Positions 38,528 through 48,104 are shown, numbered from the stretch's first letter. The stretch is 64,000 nucleotides of DNA from an uncultured Planktomarina sp. (GCA_905182325.1 CAJJBD010000006.1:1-64000), one strand, 5' to 3'. The notes: generated by a model not told the origin, from the letters alone. Made by a program: numbers and translations.

Positions 38528-39436
38528 TTAGTCAGTCGGTATTAAAATCACCTCTACGCGACGGTTCATTTCGAGACCCGCTCTTGTCTCATTGCTTGCA
38601 ACTGGGGCCAAATAGCCAATTCCGTTTGCATTAATGCGGTCAGGTTCAATATCTGGAAATTGAGTATTTAATAACGATTGAACCGCGATTGCTCGTTCTT
38701 TTGATAGTTTGATATTACTTTCGAGAGGGCCTTGAGAATCTGTGTGTCCTACCAGAACGATTGATTGATTTGGCCTGACCCTCAAATACTCCACTAACGC
38801 TAATAAAGAGGGAAATACGTCTCCCTCCAGCTTGGCTGCTCCTGCTTCGAATTTCAAATCAGCCAAAATGAAATGCCCAGTCTCGGTTAGCTGACTGGAC
38901 AATTGCTCTGGACCTTTTGGAACAGGGAGGGTGGAAAACTTGAGGTCCTTATTTTGGGTGGGCTGAATTGTAGTAAGCTGCACATGTGTCTGCTTCAGAG
39001 ACTGGCTGATTAATACCCAAGCAGCTTTATCATTACCTTTTTGAAAACCAATAAATATGTAATTACCAAGGTCAACATGCATTTCTGGTGGTGGCAGTAC
39101 CTTTAATGAAAATCGAAAGTCAAATCCGCCACAGTACTGGTCAGCGCATTGCAAAGTTAGCTTATAACCGTTTGCAATTAATTGTGGTAAAATAACAGCT
39201 GCAATGGCATCGGGTTTTGTTGCTACATCTGAACGAAAAACGACCTTGCTTGAGGCCCCTATGAATTTTTTGCTAGGAACCTTAGAGCCATCCCAAATAT
39301 TTAAAGGTAATAGTACGGTATCTAAAGCGTTGTCATGTTGAGCGATCTTTTTTAATCCAACTGGCATGGCAAATTCAAGGGCTTGAGTAGGCAAAGGCAA
39401 TATAAAAAAAAGAATAATTAGTCTTAACATTTGCAT
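38528..39436 (-). CDS. OmpA-domain outer-membrane/periplasmic protein
   Basis: A 302-aa exported protein. The signal peptide spans about residues 1-19 (cleavage after TQA). The N-terminal ~190 residues are not recognised. The C-terminal OmpA-like domain (about 205-300), with VLVGHTDSQGPLESNIKLSKERA and EMNRRVEVIL, is the fold that binds peptidoglycan. An anchoring role for the envelope is likely. It lies one base behind the peroxidase-type gene and is last in a four-gene minus-strand run. Confidence 0.85.
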   Translation of the reverse strand: MQMLRLIILFFILPLPTQALEFAMPVGLKKIAQHDNALDTVLLPLNIWDGSKVPSKKFIGASSKVVFRSDVATKPDAIAAVILPQLIANGYKLTLQCADQYCGGFDFRFSLKVLPPPEMHVDLGNYIFIGFQKGNDKAAWVLISQSLKQTHVQLTTIQPTQNKDLKFSTLPVPKGPEQLSSQLTETGHFILADLKFEAGAAKLEGDVFPSLLALVEYLRVRPNQSIVLVGHTDSQGPLESNIKLSKERAIAVQSLLNTQFPDIEPDRINANGIGYLAPVASNETRAGLEMNRRVEVILIPTD

Positions 39437-39437
39437 C

Positions 39438-40004
39438 CTAACGGCCTTGTGAGTGATACTCTGGGTTTGGTGTCATCGCGGTGGCGCTGGCTATACGGTT
39501 AGTCATATTAAAAAACCCAGCTACTGCCGCAATGTCCCAAATATCACGATCTGAAAAGCCAACGGCGCGTAGGTCCTCTCGATTGGCTTCTTCGATGTGG
39601 TGGCTAGATTCTGTCATAAGAGCTACAAAATCAAGCATTGCCTTGTGTCGTATATTTAACGTTGCAGATCGATAGTTCATTACCAACTGCTCACCTAATA
39701 TAGGACTTCCAGAAAGTTGCCTTACAGTAGCGCCATGCGCCGTTAAACAATAAAAACATTTGTTGATTGAAGATACAACGACCGCAATCATTTCACGCTC
39801 CAGTTTGGATAGGCCACTTTCAGCTAGCATCACATCGTTATAAAACGCAGTAAAAGCATTCAGCTTACCAATATCGAAGGCATAGGCTTGCAACACATTT
39901 GGTATTATCCCAAGTTTATTTCCGCAAGTGTCAAAATATTTCTGAGTGGAAGCTGGAAGAGGATCGACCATCGGCAGATCAAGAGCTGTAGGTTTGTCAG
40001 TCAT
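39438..40004 (-). CDS. Peroxidase-related enzyme (AhpD/carboxymuconolactone decarboxylase family)
   Basis: A 188-aa helical protein with the CxxC-x2-H type motif NKCFYCLTAHG near residue 85, the active-site signature of AhpD-like proteins. It matches the group often called uncharacterised peroxidase-related enzyme. It likely reduces peroxides or hydroperoxides using the two cysteines. The ATG overlaps the stop of the GNAT gene (TGATG), implying coupled translation. Confidence 0.88.
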   Translation of the reverse strand: MTDKPTALDLPMVDPLPASTQKYFDTCGNKLGIIPNVLQAYAFDIGKLNAFTAFYNDVMLAESGLSKLEREMIAVVVSSINKCFYCLTAHGATVRQLSGSPILGEQLVMNYRSATLNIRHKAMLDFVALMTESSHHIEEANREDLRAVGFSDRDIWDIAAVAGFFNMTNRIASATAMTPNPEYHSQGR

Positions 40005-40726
40005 CAACTTTCCTTAATTCGATAGTGGTATTTTGCAACAGGGTACATTCCTAGTGAACGATATAACGTATTTGCTGCAACATTTTGATTTGTAGTTATC
40101 ACACTCATATACACTGCTCCTCTAGCTTGTGCCCACTCAGCTGCCTGTGCCATTAGTTTTCTAGCAACGCCCTTGCGTCTAAAGCTTTGGAGTACCTCAA
40201 CAGCGTGGACCATGGCAATATCTCCATCCAGTGCCAGAAATGCTGTACCAGCGGCGGTGTCTCCCTCTCTGGCAAGAAGGCCAGTCTTAGGCCCCTGAAC
40301 TCGATACATTACTGCCCTACGGTTTTTTCCTATACTCCCAGCATTCCATATTTCATGCATGACCTGTAAAGGCTCCCATACAGTGTAACTTTGTGCGAAA
40401 GGCAACGTCTCCGGTACTAGTCGTGCGTTTTTACAAATGTAAACAGTAGATGGATCAATAACACTGTAGCCTTGCGCGTCTAAAGCCTGGTCTAATTCGC
40501 GATCCCCGTCGCGGATCATAAATAACTTATCTTGTCCCAGTTGTTGCATTTCATATTCGGCAATTTTAATATCTGGCAACTCTTTTTGAGCCATTATTGC
40601 TGAAGACACTCGTTTGCCTCCCCCGGCACCTTCTTGAATGTCCCACCCAGAAAAATGTTTCAAGTTAAAAGTAGGCCACGTAGCGTTTCTCGCGCTGAGT
40701 AACTGATGTACATTTGGTTTAATCAT
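40004..40726 (-). CDS. GNAT family N-acetyltransferase
   Basis: A 240-aa protein whose C-terminal ~100 residues form a GNAT acetyl-CoA-binding fold, with RRKGVARKLMAQAAEWAQARGA as the pyrophosphate-binding motif and NTLYRSLGM near the end. The N-terminal part is not recognised. It overlaps the cinA-like gene by four bases (ATGA) and the peroxidase-like gene at its end. The substrate is unknown. Confidence 0.85.
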   Translation of the reverse strand: MIKPNVHQLLSARNATWPTFNLKHFSGWDIQEGAGGGKRVSSAIMAQKELPDIKIAEYEMQQLGQDKLFMIRDGDRELDQALDAQGYSVIDPSTVYICKNARLVPETLPFAQSYTVWEPLQVMHEIWNAGSIGKNRRAVMYRVQGPKTGLLAREGDTAAGTAFLALDGDIAMVHAVEVLQSFRRKGVARKLMAQAAEWAQARGAVYMSVITTNQNVAANTLYRSLGMYPVAKYHYRIKES

Positions 40727-41445
40727 CTTGGAATTTCTGTTCTCAGCCTCGTCATAGCTTCTTTAAGTATCCCAGCATCACTACCACGGATTACAATATT
40801 TGCCCCATAAAGCCCGTTCTGTTGAAATGGATAACAGCCAATTGATAGCGCTGGAAATGCAGAAGCCAAGGCCGAAAGTGGCGCTGCTATATCGCCCTCG
40901 CCGCGTTCGACACGGTACGTTTCAGATAACAGCGGTTGCCCTCCTGTGAGAGACGGTAAAACACTTGCTAGCATAGCTTGAAAAATAGATGGGACCCCTG
41001 CCATTACATGAACGTTTTCTATTGTGAAGCCAGGCGCTTTACTAATGGGATTATCAATTAAAGTTGCTTTGTCTGGAATACGAGCCATTCGTAATCGGGC
41101 ATCATTCAGAGGCAATTTTTGTGCATCATAATGTGTTTGCAGGATCGCTCGTGCGTCATCACGTATCTCGATGTGTGATCCAAAAGCTTCTGCTATACAA
41201 TCAGCGGTGATATCGTCATGGGTGGGACCGATACCACCAGATGTAAATACATGCATATAAATTGAACTTAATTTGCGAACAGCCGCTACTATTGAGACAG
41301 CGTCATCACTTATGACCCTTACCTCCTTGAGGTTGATCCCCTGCTTTGTTAACTCCCCTGCCAAATGGTGCGTGTTTGTGTCCTGGGTCCGACCTGATAA
41401 AATTTCATCGCCAATCACAAGCATTGCGGCGGTTGGGTTGCTCAT
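40723..41445 (-). CDS. CinA N-terminal-like molybdopterin-binding domain protein
   Basis: A 240-aa protein matching the N-terminal (MoCF-biosynthesis/COG1058) half of CinA: AAMLVIGDEILSGRTQDTNTHHLAGEL and TSGGIGPTHDDITADCIAEAFG. The C-terminal nicotinamide-nucleotide deamidase domain of full CinA is absent, so this is the short stand-alone form common in alphaproteobacteria. AAGGAT precedes the ATG. It heads a four-gene minus-strand run and is divergent from map. Confidence 0.9.
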   Translation of the reverse strand: MSNPTAAMLVIGDEILSGRTQDTNTHHLAGELTKQGINLKEVRVISDDAVSIVAAVRKLSSIYMHVFTSGGIGPTHDDITADCIAEAFGSHIEIRDDARAILQTHYDAQKLPLNDARLRMARIPDKATLIDNPISKAPGFTIENVHVMAGVPSIFQAMLASVLPSLTGGQPLLSETYRVERGEGDIAAPLSALASAFPALSIGCYPFQQNGLYGANIVIRGSDAGILKEAMTRLRTEIPR

Positions 41446-41471
41446 ACGATATCCTTGTATTCAAATTCCTC

Positions 41472-41537
41472 CCAAGTATAGGCTTGGAGCCCGGACTTTC
41501 AAAGCCCCTTGTATAAGTCTTACTGATCCAGGGCTCC
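41472..41537. other. Structured intergenic element between cinA-like gene and map
   Basis: A perfect 9-bp stem TTGGAGCCC (41484-41492)/GGGCTCCAA (41531-41539) encloses a weaker GACTT/AAGTC stem. A competing hairpin CCAAG (41472-41476)/CTTGG (41483-41487) uses the same TTGG, so the two cannot form together. Read on the minus strand this would be the 5' leader of the cinA-like operon, 27 or more bases upstream of its ATG; read on the plus strand it could lie in the map leader or promoter. The family is unknown to me. Confidence 0.45.
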
Positions 41538-41660
41538 AAATAGTTTTCAGCAAATATAAAATTAGGTGCTGGCTCCTTTGTGATTTTTTACCGCTGTATG
41601 TCTGGTCCATACTAAAACCTTCGACTATACCAAGATAATGTTTCAAACAGGAGTTGCCTC

Positions 41661-42470
41661 TTGAACTCAGCCAGTGGACGATTAACCAAAGATGGTATTC
41701 GAATTTATGAACCTGTAGATTATGCAGGTATGGCGGAAGCTGGCCGAATAGCCGCCACGATCCTAGACGAAATTGCACCTCATATTTTTGTAGGACAGAC
41801 CACGGCTGAATTGGATGGGATCATTACAGAAATGGTTACTGCCCACGGCGCAAAATCTGCTACGATTGGTTATAAAGGCTACCAACATGCCAGCTGCATT
41901 TCGGTTAACCACGTTGTCTGTCATGGGATTCCTGCTGATAAACGCATTAAAGAAGGTGATATTCTTAATATTGACGTGACGGTAATACTAGACGGTTGGT
42001 ACGGTGATACCAGCCGTATGTATGCGGTAGGCAAATTACCACGCAAGTCAGAACGACTGATCCAAGTAACTCATGACGCCCTTTTCAAGGGTATTTCGGC
42101 AGTGATGCCAGGAAACAGTTTTGGCGATATTGGTCATGCTATTCAAACCTATGTGGAAAACCATCGGATGAGTGTTGTGAAAGATTTCTGTGGCCATGGG
42201 CTTGGGCAGGTGTTTCATGCTCCCCCAAATGTGCTGCATTATGGACAACCTGGAACAGGACCTGTTTTGGAGGAGGGCATGTTTTTTACTATTGAGCCAA
42301 TGGTAAACCTGGGACGATCTGAAACTAAAGTTTTGGCTGATGATTGGACTGCTGTGACACGGGATAAATCACTTTCCGCGCAATTTGAACATTCTGTTGG
42401 CGTGACTGCGACAGGAGTCGAGATTTTTACGTTGTCCCCTGCTAATTCCTTTCACCCAACGTATAAGTAA
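41661..42470 (+). CDS. map: Type I methionine aminopeptidase
   Basis: Removes the N-terminal methionine from new proteins. The 269-aa protein has the metal ligands in NIDVTVILDGWYGDTSRM, GHGLGQVFHAPPN and GMFFTIEPMVN, and CHGIPAD in the substrate site. The start is TTG at 41661 with CAGGAG at 41648-41653, correctly spaced; no ATG fits the family's N-terminus better. It is convergent with the helicase gene, nine bases apart. Confidence 0.96.
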   Translation: MNSASGRLTKDGIRIYEPVDYAGMAEAGRIAATILDEIAPHIFVGQTTAELDGIITEMVTAHGAKSATIGYKGYQHASCISVNHVVCHGIPADKRIKEGDILNIDVTVILDGWYGDTSRMYAVGKLPRKSERLIQVTHDALFKGISAVMPGNSFGDIGHAIQTYVENHRMSVVKDFCGHGLGQVFHAPPNVLHYGQPGTGPVLEEGMFFTIEPMVNLGRSETKVLADDWTAVTRDKSLSAQFEHSVGVTATGVEIFTLSPANSFHPTYK

Positions 42471-42479
42471 CTACTGGCC

Positions 42480-44045
42480 TTATATCTGAGGTCGCCTTGG
42501 CTTAGAATTGCCACCCACATTGGGCTTACTTTTGGATTGGCCCGAACGTCCACCCGGTTTTCCGCCTCTATTTTTTGGTTTGCCAGCAAATTTGGTCGTT
42601 GGTCTGCCATGGTGGTTGCGATCTCCCTGTGGCACATCAACTGACGCACCCTGGGGCTTGCGGGGCTTGGACTGTGGTGATTGCATCGCTGGTGCATCAT
42701 TATTTGGATGCCAACGGCCTTCTAAAGCTGGTTTGGCATCGTAAGAAGGTTTAACAGCGGAAGATGATTTTCCATCTGAAAATTTGTTACCCCCTTTAGA
42801 TCCTGGACGACTACTCTGGAAATTTTTTTTGCCCCGATTGTCATTGTCCCTACGAGGTCCACCGCGGCCGGTTGGTTGCTTGCGTTTTGGTTTACGGGTG
42901 TCGACGCCTGGTACAAGATCCCAACGGCGGCCACTGGCGATTGGAATTTCTGCTTTTAAAACTTTTTCTACATCCTTTAATTCGCCCATTTCATCTGGTG
43001 CAACAAATGCGATGGCACGGCCATCACGGCCTGCGCGTGCAGTTCGGCCAATCCGGTGAATGTAGTTTTCAGGTACATTTGGTAAATCGTAATTATAAAC
43101 AAAACGTACATCTGGGATATCCAAACCACGAGCTGCTACATCGGTGGCCACCAGTACTTTAATTTTTCCGTTACGCAATGCATCAATGGCTCGCTGGCGC
43201 TGACCTTGGGATTTGTTCCCATGCACAGAATCTGTCGCAAACCCAGATTTCAAAAGCACTTTCATCAATCGCTCTGAGCCATGTTTTGTTCGCGCAAAAA
43301 CTATAGCTGCATCATCTCTATGCTCACCAAGTTTTTCAATTAAAAAATCTGTTTTTGCGGTACCTGCAACGAAATGGACTTCTTGTGTAATTTTATCTGC
43401 AACCTCACCGGGGCGTGAGACGGCAACGCGTTGTGGATTTTTTAGATATGTATCTGCCAATTCGTTCATATGTTTTGGCATGGTTGCTGAAAATAACATA
43501 GTTTGACGATCTGACGCCAACAGTGGAGCTATCCTACGTAGGGCGTGAATAAATCCAAGGTCTAACATTTGGTCTGCTTCGTCGAGTACTAAAAACTGAG
43601 TTAGTGACAAATCGACCGCCTGCCTATCAATTAAATCAATCAGGCGACCTGGCGTTGCTATCAACAAGTCTGTGCCTCGGGCCAATCGGTTAATTTGTGC
43701 CTTAATGGCGAGCCCTCCCACCACAAGGTTCAGCTTTATGTGTGTTCCCTGAGAATAGGATAAAAGGGTATCCTTAATTTGTCCGGCTAGTTCTCGTGTC
43801 GGCGCTAGAATTAAACCGCGAACACTTTTGGGTGCAGGCTTGCTTCCCACTTTCAGTAAATGATTCATAATTGGCAACCCAAAGGCTGCCGTTTTTCCAG
43901 TGCCAGTCTGGGCTAAGCCCATAACGTCTTCACCTTTTAAGGCATGGGGAATAGCCTGTACTTGGATTGGTGTTGGATCCACGATGCCTTGTTCGGCTAA
44001 TTGCTCAACTAAGCGGGGCATTAAGCCCAATTCTTCAAACGTCAT
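42480..44045 (-). CDS. DEAD-box ATP-dependent RNA helicase (RhlE type)
   Basis: A 521-aa helicase. The Q motif is near residue 22, motif I AQTGTGKT near 45, motif II DEAD near 155, SAT near 187, and motif VI HRIGRTARAGRDG near 335. The core ends near 375; the remaining ~145 residues are low-complexity, rich in Lys, Arg, Gly, Pro and Asn, an RNA-binding tail. AAGGGAT precedes the ATG. The family helps ribosome assembly and RNA decay, particularly in the cold. Confidence 0.95.
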   Translation of the reverse strand: MTFEELGLMPRLVEQLAEQGIVDPTPIQVQAIPHALKGEDVMGLAQTGTGKTAAFGLPIMNHLLKVGSKPAPKSVRGLILAPTRELAGQIKDTLLSYSQGTHIKLNLVVGGLAIKAQINRLARGTDLLIATPGRLIDLIDRQAVDLSLTQFLVLDEADQMLDLGFIHALRRIAPLLASDRQTMLFSATMPKHMNELADTYLKNPQRVAVSRPGEVADKITQEVHFVAGTAKTDFLIEKLGEHRDDAAIVFARTKHGSERLMKVLLKSGFATDSVHGNKSQGQRQRAIDALRNGKIKVLVATDVAARGLDIPDVRFVYNYDLPNVPENYIHRIGRTARAGRDGRAIAFVAPDEMGELKDVEKVLKAEIPIASGRRWDLVPGVDTRKPKRKQPTGRGGPRRDNDNRGKKNFQSSRPGSKGGNKFSDGKSSSAVKPSYDAKPALEGRWHPNNDAPAMQSPQSKPRKPQGASVDVPQGDRNHHGRPTTKFAGKPKNRGGKPGGRSGQSKSKPNVGGNSKPRRPQI

Positions 44046-44092
44046 GATTAATCCCTTGCGCCTTGGCGCACAGCTGGCGGATTACTTCGATC

Positions 44093-44248
44093 ATGGGGCG
44101 GGATTACCCTTTGACTGCAACTCGCATCACCAAGAAGGAAACTTGGTTTCGGTCAGGTCAAAGTGATGCAAAAGCATTCAAAAATGCCAACCAGACAAAG
44201 TATCGGCTAGGCGCTACCTTGATGGAAGTCAATCCAAAAGGATTGTAG
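44093..44248 (+). CDS. Possible small protein, 51 aa
   Basis: An open frame ATG 44093 to TAG 44248 fits exactly between the divergent helicase gene and the convergent rsmD stop. The product (MGRDYPLTATRITKKETWF... ending LGATLMEVNPKGL) is soluble, lacks low complexity and looks protein-like, but I do not recognise a family and no good ribosome binding site is present. The same stretch must also hold the helicase promoter. It may be chance. Confidence 0.3.
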   Translation: MGRDYPLTATRITKKETWFRSGQSDAKAFKNANQTKYRLGATLMEVNPKGL

Positions 44249-44251
44249 GAA

Positions 44252-44794
44252 TCAAATTGCACTGAGAAGTGTAATAGTGGTACCGCCAAATTTGCGGGTG
44301 TCCTCCACGTGAAAACCATTTGGCGCTGAATTTGTGGAATCTTCAAATACAATAAAAGTACCTGGCATAATCCAGCCTTGAGAAACTGCGCTATTCAAGG
44401 CACTTTCTCCAAGGTTTTTACCATAGGGTGGATCTAAAAAAACTAAGTCACACGGTTTGCCGGGGCTAAGCTTAGTTGCATCTTGTGTCAGCAACTTGCT
44501 GCGTTCAGAACATCCAAGTAAGTCAATATTTTGTTTGATAACTTTTTGACTGAAACGCGCCTGTTCAACAAACGTTACATACCCCGCACCCCTTGATATG
44601 GCCTCCAGCCCCAAGGCGCCAGTGCCCGCAAATAGGTCAAGAACAACTAAGCCTTCAAAATCAAAACGATTTTGTAGCATATTAAACAAACTTTCACGCA
44701 CTCTGTCTGATGTTGGACGTAAATTTATACCAGAATCCCCACTCCCTAATGCTGTAAGCCTTAGTCCGCGGTTTTGTCCTGAAATTATTCTCAC
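44252..44794 (-). CDS. rsmD: 16S rRNA guanine-966 N2-methyltransferase RsmD
   Basis: A 180-aa methyltransferase. The start RIISGQNRGLRL, SAM motif VLDLFAGTGALGLEAISRGA and catalytic LVFLDPPYGKNL are diagnostic of RsmD. It starts at GTG, four bases into the end of the flavoprotein gene upstream (GTGA), so the two are translationally linked. Confidence 0.96.
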   Translation of the reverse strand: MRIISGQNRGLRLTALGSGDSGINLRPTSDRVRESLFNMLQNRFDFEGLVVLDLFAGTGALGLEAISRGAGYVTFVEQARFSQKVIKQNIDLLGCSERSKLLTQDATKLSPGKPCDLVFLDPPYGKNLGESALNSAVSQGWIMPGTFIVFEDSTNSAPNGFHVEDTRKFGGTTITLLSAI

Positions 44795-45996
44795 CCGCGC
44801 AACAAATCTTTTAGTTCGCTCTGAGGGTCTGCGACAATTTTGGGGTCTCCAGTCTTGCCTGCTTCGATTAAGCGCTTAGCCACCATGTATGCGCGTGGGT
44901 CATTCATAGCATCGACCGCTAATAATTTGTCTGACTTATAGTACCAGTGAGATCGTGCGGTATTGGCGTCTCGCACTACCACGTCTGTGTACCCTACGTT
45001 AAGTCCTGCAATTTGTAATTTGACATCGTATTGGTCAGACCAAAACCATGGGGTTGCTTTGTAACCTTGTTCGGCACCCAGCATATTACATGCCACAACT
45101 TCGGCTTGATCAATTGCATTTGGTACGCTCTCAAGTCTTATTTGCCTCCCCTGAAAGGGAAAGCTGGCGCAGTCGCCAGCTGCCCAGATATCTGGTGCGG
45201 ATGTTCGGCCCCAGCTATCTGTTTCAATTCCGTTGTTTTGAACGAGTCCAGCTGCCTCTGCGAGGGCTGTTCCCGGCATAACTCCAACTCCAACAATCGC
45301 AAAATCAATATCAAGAGTTTTCCCATTACTTAAGATTGCGCCGTTGACGTGACTCTCGCCTGTTAGCTGCTCTAGACCAATACCTTCTAGTATTTTAACC
45401 CCACGATTTTGATGTAAATCTCGAAAATAGTTGGAAGTCTCGACGCATGCAACGCGCTGTAGTATACGTTCAGCCATTTCAACAAGTGTTACTTTCAAAC
45501 CTTTTGCGGCAGCGACTGCTGCTGCCTCCAAGCCAATATATCCACCACCAATTATTAAAACGTGACCACCTTTATTAAAAGCTGACTGCATTGCGTCGAC
45601 ATCAGCTAAACTACGAACTGAAAAAACGCCGTTTAATTCGCCACCAATCTTAGCAGGCAACCGCCGAGGCGTTGATCCTGTTGTGAGGGCTAATTGTTCA
45701 TAACTTAACGTCTCATTGCCGATTAGAACTGTTTTTTTCTTCGCATTAATAGCGTCAACGAAGGTATTTAACCTAAGGTCAATTCCCTGCTCGGCATAAA
45801 ATTTTGGTGGTCTTAAATATAGCCGGTCTAATGCCATCTCACCTAGGAGATACTTTTTTGAAAGAGGTGGCCGCTGATATGGCGCTACTGGCTCATCGCC
45901 CAGTAGTGTTACACTGCCTTCAAAACCAAGAGCCTTTAATTTGACAGCCAAGGATGACCCTGCCTGTCCTGCACCAATAATTATAATTCCAGACAT
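44791..45996 (-). CDS. Ferredoxin/rubredoxin reductase-like FAD oxidoreductase
   Basis: A 401-aa flavoprotein of the putidaredoxin/rhodocoxin reductase group. It has the FAD motif IIGAGQAGSSLAVKLKALGF at the start, APYQRPPLSKKYL, a second NAD motif IIGGGYIGLEAAAVA and the FAD-closing IWAAGDCASFPFQG. The C-terminal reductase domain is present. Electron acceptors such as a 2Fe-2S ferredoxin must be encoded elsewhere. I chose ATG 45996 (AAGG at eight bases); a GTG one codon upstream is possible. rsmD overlaps its end. Confidence 0.9.
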   Translation of the reverse strand: MSGIIIIGAGQAGSSLAVKLKALGFEGSVTLLGDEPVAPYQRPPLSKKYLLGEMALDRLYLRPPKFYAEQGIDLRLNTFVDAINAKKKTVLIGNETLSYEQLALTTGSTPRRLPAKIGGELNGVFSVRSLADVDAMQSAFNKGGHVLIIGGGYIGLEAAAVAAAKGLKVTLVEMAERILQRVACVETSNYFRDLHQNRGVKILEGIGLEQLTGESHVNGAILSNGKTLDIDFAIVGVGVMPGTALAEAAGLVQNNGIETDSWGRTSAPDIWAAGDCASFPFQGRQIRLESVPNAIDQAEVVACNMLGAEQGYKATPWFWSDQYDVKLQIAGLNVGYTDVVVRDANTARSHWYYKSDKLLAVDAMNDPRAYMVAKRLIEAGKTGDPKIVADPQSELKDLLRG

Positions 45997-46073
45997 CACT
46001 TAAGCCTTATAGTAACTTTATTTTTATTCTATATTCATGGGTGAATAATTTGCAATCAAGGAAGGACAAAGAG

Positions 46074-46565
46074 ATGGCAGTATTAATAGGCGATCGGCTA
46101 CCCTCTTCAACATTGGTGCGTATGGGGGATGCAGGTCCGCAGCAGATAACAGTGGAGGAGCTTACAGCTAATCGGAAAGTTATTATGTTTGGCCTTCCTG
46201 GAGCTTTCACTTCAACTTGTTCAACGGCACACGTGCCGTCGTTCATACGCACTCATGATAAATTAATTGCTAAGGGTGTAGACGAGGTCATTTGTATATC
46301 TGTAAATGATATACACGTATTAAAAGAATGGTCTAAAGTAACTGGGGCAGATTTGGCTGGGATATCAATGTGGGCTGATCCGTCTAGTGAATTTACAACA
46401 GCTATTGGAATGAATTTTGATGTTCCCTTAATAGGTTTTATTGGCCGTTCTTCACGCTATGCGATGTTAGTGAAAGGCGGTGTGGTTCAAATATTTAACG
46501 AGGAAACATCAACTCACGCCTGTGACCTCTCAACAGGCGAAACAATGTTAGAGTCTATCGCCTAG
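46074..46565 (+). CDS. Peroxiredoxin (Prx5 type)
   Basis: A 163-aa thiol peroxidase. The peroxidatic cysteine is in GLPGAFTSTCSTAHVPSF near residue 49, and the sequence WADPSSEFTTAIGMNFDVP with the fixed length fits the Prx5 group, which usually uses glutaredoxin or glutathione as reductant. I chose ATG 46074 with AAGGACAAAGAG upstream; the frame runs to 46041. It stands divergent from the flavoprotein gene. Confidence 0.92.
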   Translation: MAVLIGDRLPSSTLVRMGDAGPQQITVEELTANRKVIMFGLPGAFTSTCSTAHVPSFIRTHDKLIAKGVDEVICISVNDIHVLKEWSKVTGADLAGISMWADPSSEFTTAIGMNFDVPLIGFIGRSSRYAMLVKGGVVQIFNEETSTHACDLSTGETMLESIA

Positions 46566-46581
46566 TGGCATGTGAGTTAAT

Positions 46582-46869
46582 TTAATTGGCTGCCTCATCC
46601 ATGAGCTTGGCTAATTTGATATCGAGATCAGACAGCCCATCACATGAGTGTGTCGTCAAAACTACCTGTACCCGGTTGTAGGTGTTTGACCATTCTGGAT
46701 GATGGTCAAGTTTTTCGGCACAAAGCGCTATTTCAGTCATCCAACCCCAAGCCTTTTGAAATGATTTGAATTTAAATTCCTTAGATATTGCATCTCGGTT
46801 GTCAATTAGTGACCAATTGGCGTTGAAAAGAGACTGCAATTCAGTGCGGTCGGAAAGTGCTTTTGTCAT
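46582..46869 (-). CDS. phhB: 4a-hydroxytetrahydrobiopterin dehydratase (pterin carbinolamine dehydratase)
   Basis: A 95-aa protein with the family signature [31 protein letters not shown]. In phenylalanine hydroxylase systems it recycles the pterin cofactor; in organisms without the hydroxylase it may have other roles. Its ATG overlaps the stop of the FemAB-like gene by four bases. No phenylalanine hydroxylase is in the window. Confidence 0.93.
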   Translation of the reverse strand: MTKALSDRTELQSLFNANWSLIDNRDAISKEFKFKSFQKAWGWMTEIALCAEKLDHHPEWSNTYNRVQVVLTTHSCDGLSDLDIKLAKLMDEAAN

Positions 46870-48053
46870 TGTTGTTCCTCAACTTGTATTTTTTTGAATG
46901 GTCCATAAGTGGTAAGTACATTAATCTCTTCGTTTACCGCTTTACCTTCAACCTCTAAATAATTTGCCACGGCGTTAGAAAAACCTTGGTCTGCAAACCA
47001 ATGTAATGAATGGGTCGCAACTGGAAGGTATCCGCGGGCAAGCTTGTGTGACCCTTGGGCGCCAGCTTCAACACTATCTAATTTCTGGGCAATCGCAAAA
47101 TCTATTGCCTGATAATAACATAACTCAAAATGCAAACAAGGAAAGTCTTGGGCGCTACCCCAGTAGCGGCCATACAGTGTGTTCCGCCCAATAAAATTCA
47201 ACGCACCAGCTACGTAAACTCCATCAATATGGGCCATTACCAATAATATATCATTGCGTAAATTATTTTGAGCTTCTTCAAAGAATTGTCGCGTTAAATA
47301 TGGCGTACCCCATTTCCGGGCGCCGGTATCTTGATAAAATGTCCAAAAGGAATCCCAATGATGTGGTTGGATGTCATCTCCAGTAAGTACCTCAATTTTA
47401 CCCCCAAACCTATGGGCTTGTAGCCTTTCTTTCCGGATGTTTTTACGTTTACGGCTGCTAAGGTTCGCAAGAAAATCGTCAAAACTTTTATAGTTTGAGT
47501 TGAGCCAATGAAACTGTTGAGTTTGGCGTTTATGTAGGCCCATTTGTGTACCTATCTCCAACTCACTTTCAATACAAAATGTGATGTGCAACGATGAAAT
47601 TTTATTTTCTGACGCTAGTTGTATCGCTCCATGAATTAAGGCTGATTGGGCCACATTTGAATGGGTATCTTTCACTAAAAGCCGTCGGCCTGTGGCGGGC
47701 GTATGTGGAACAGCTATCTGTAATTTTGGGTAATAGTTCCCACCTGCATTTTCATAAGCATGCGCAAAGTTATGATCAAAAATATACTCACCTTGGCTGT
47801 GGGTCTTTCCATATAGTGGAGATACCCCAATTGTCTCATCTTCTAATTTTGCCTGTAAATAATGCGGCGTCCAACCGGTGCCGGGTCCCACAGAGTTACT
47901 GTCTTCTAATGCCTTCATAAACCGGTATGTTGTAAAAGGGTCAATTGGCCGGCCGTCCTCGGCCTCGGGGCATGCGCATTCATCCCACTCCTGCTGTGTG
48001 ACTTGGGACAGGCTTGTTAACACATTGATTTGGCATCGGGTCTCTCTGTCCAC
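46866..48053 (-). CDS. FemAB/GNAT-related protein (PF04339, DUF482)
   Basis: A 395-aa protein of the peptidogalycan biosynthesis/recognition family with the GNAT-like double fold seen in FemAB proteins. Visible signatures are [10 protein letters not shown] near 60, [13 protein letters not shown] in the middle, [35 protein letters not shown] and [11 protein letters not shown]. The biochemical role is unknown. The start is GTG with GAGG upstream. phhB follows and overlaps. Confidence 0.82.
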   Translation of the reverse strand: MDRETRCQINVLTSLSQVTQQEWDECACPEAEDGRPIDPFTTYRFMKALEDSNSVGPGTGWTPHYLQAKLEDETIGVSPLYGKTHSQGEYIFDHNFAHAYENAGGNYYPKLQIAVPHTPATGRRLLVKDTHSNVAQSALIHGAIQLASENKISSLHITFCIESELEIGTQMGLHKRQTQQFHWLNSNYKSFDDFLANLSSRKRKNIRKERLQAHRFGGKIEVLTGDDIQPHHWDSFWTFYQDTGARKWGTPYLTRQFFEEAQNNLRNDILLVMAHIDGVYVAGALNFIGRNTLYGRYWGSAQDFPCLHFELCYYQAIDFAIAQKLDSVEAGAQGSHKLARGYLPVATHSLHWFADQGFSNAVANYLEVEGKAVNEEINVLTTYGPFKKIQVEEQQ

Positions 48054-48104
48054 GTTAACCTCTACAAATAAAAGGGATTAGAGCTGCTGTATGCTGTACA
48101 AACG

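Noticed and set aside
42508-43506. Several long plus-strand frames across the helicase gene
   Set aside because: They are shadows of the DEAD-box gene, especially its repetitive basic tail, and have no recognisable domains.
46026-46073. Longer start for the peroxiredoxin at 46041
   Set aside because: The added residues are not part of the fold, and ATG 46074 has the better ribosome binding site.
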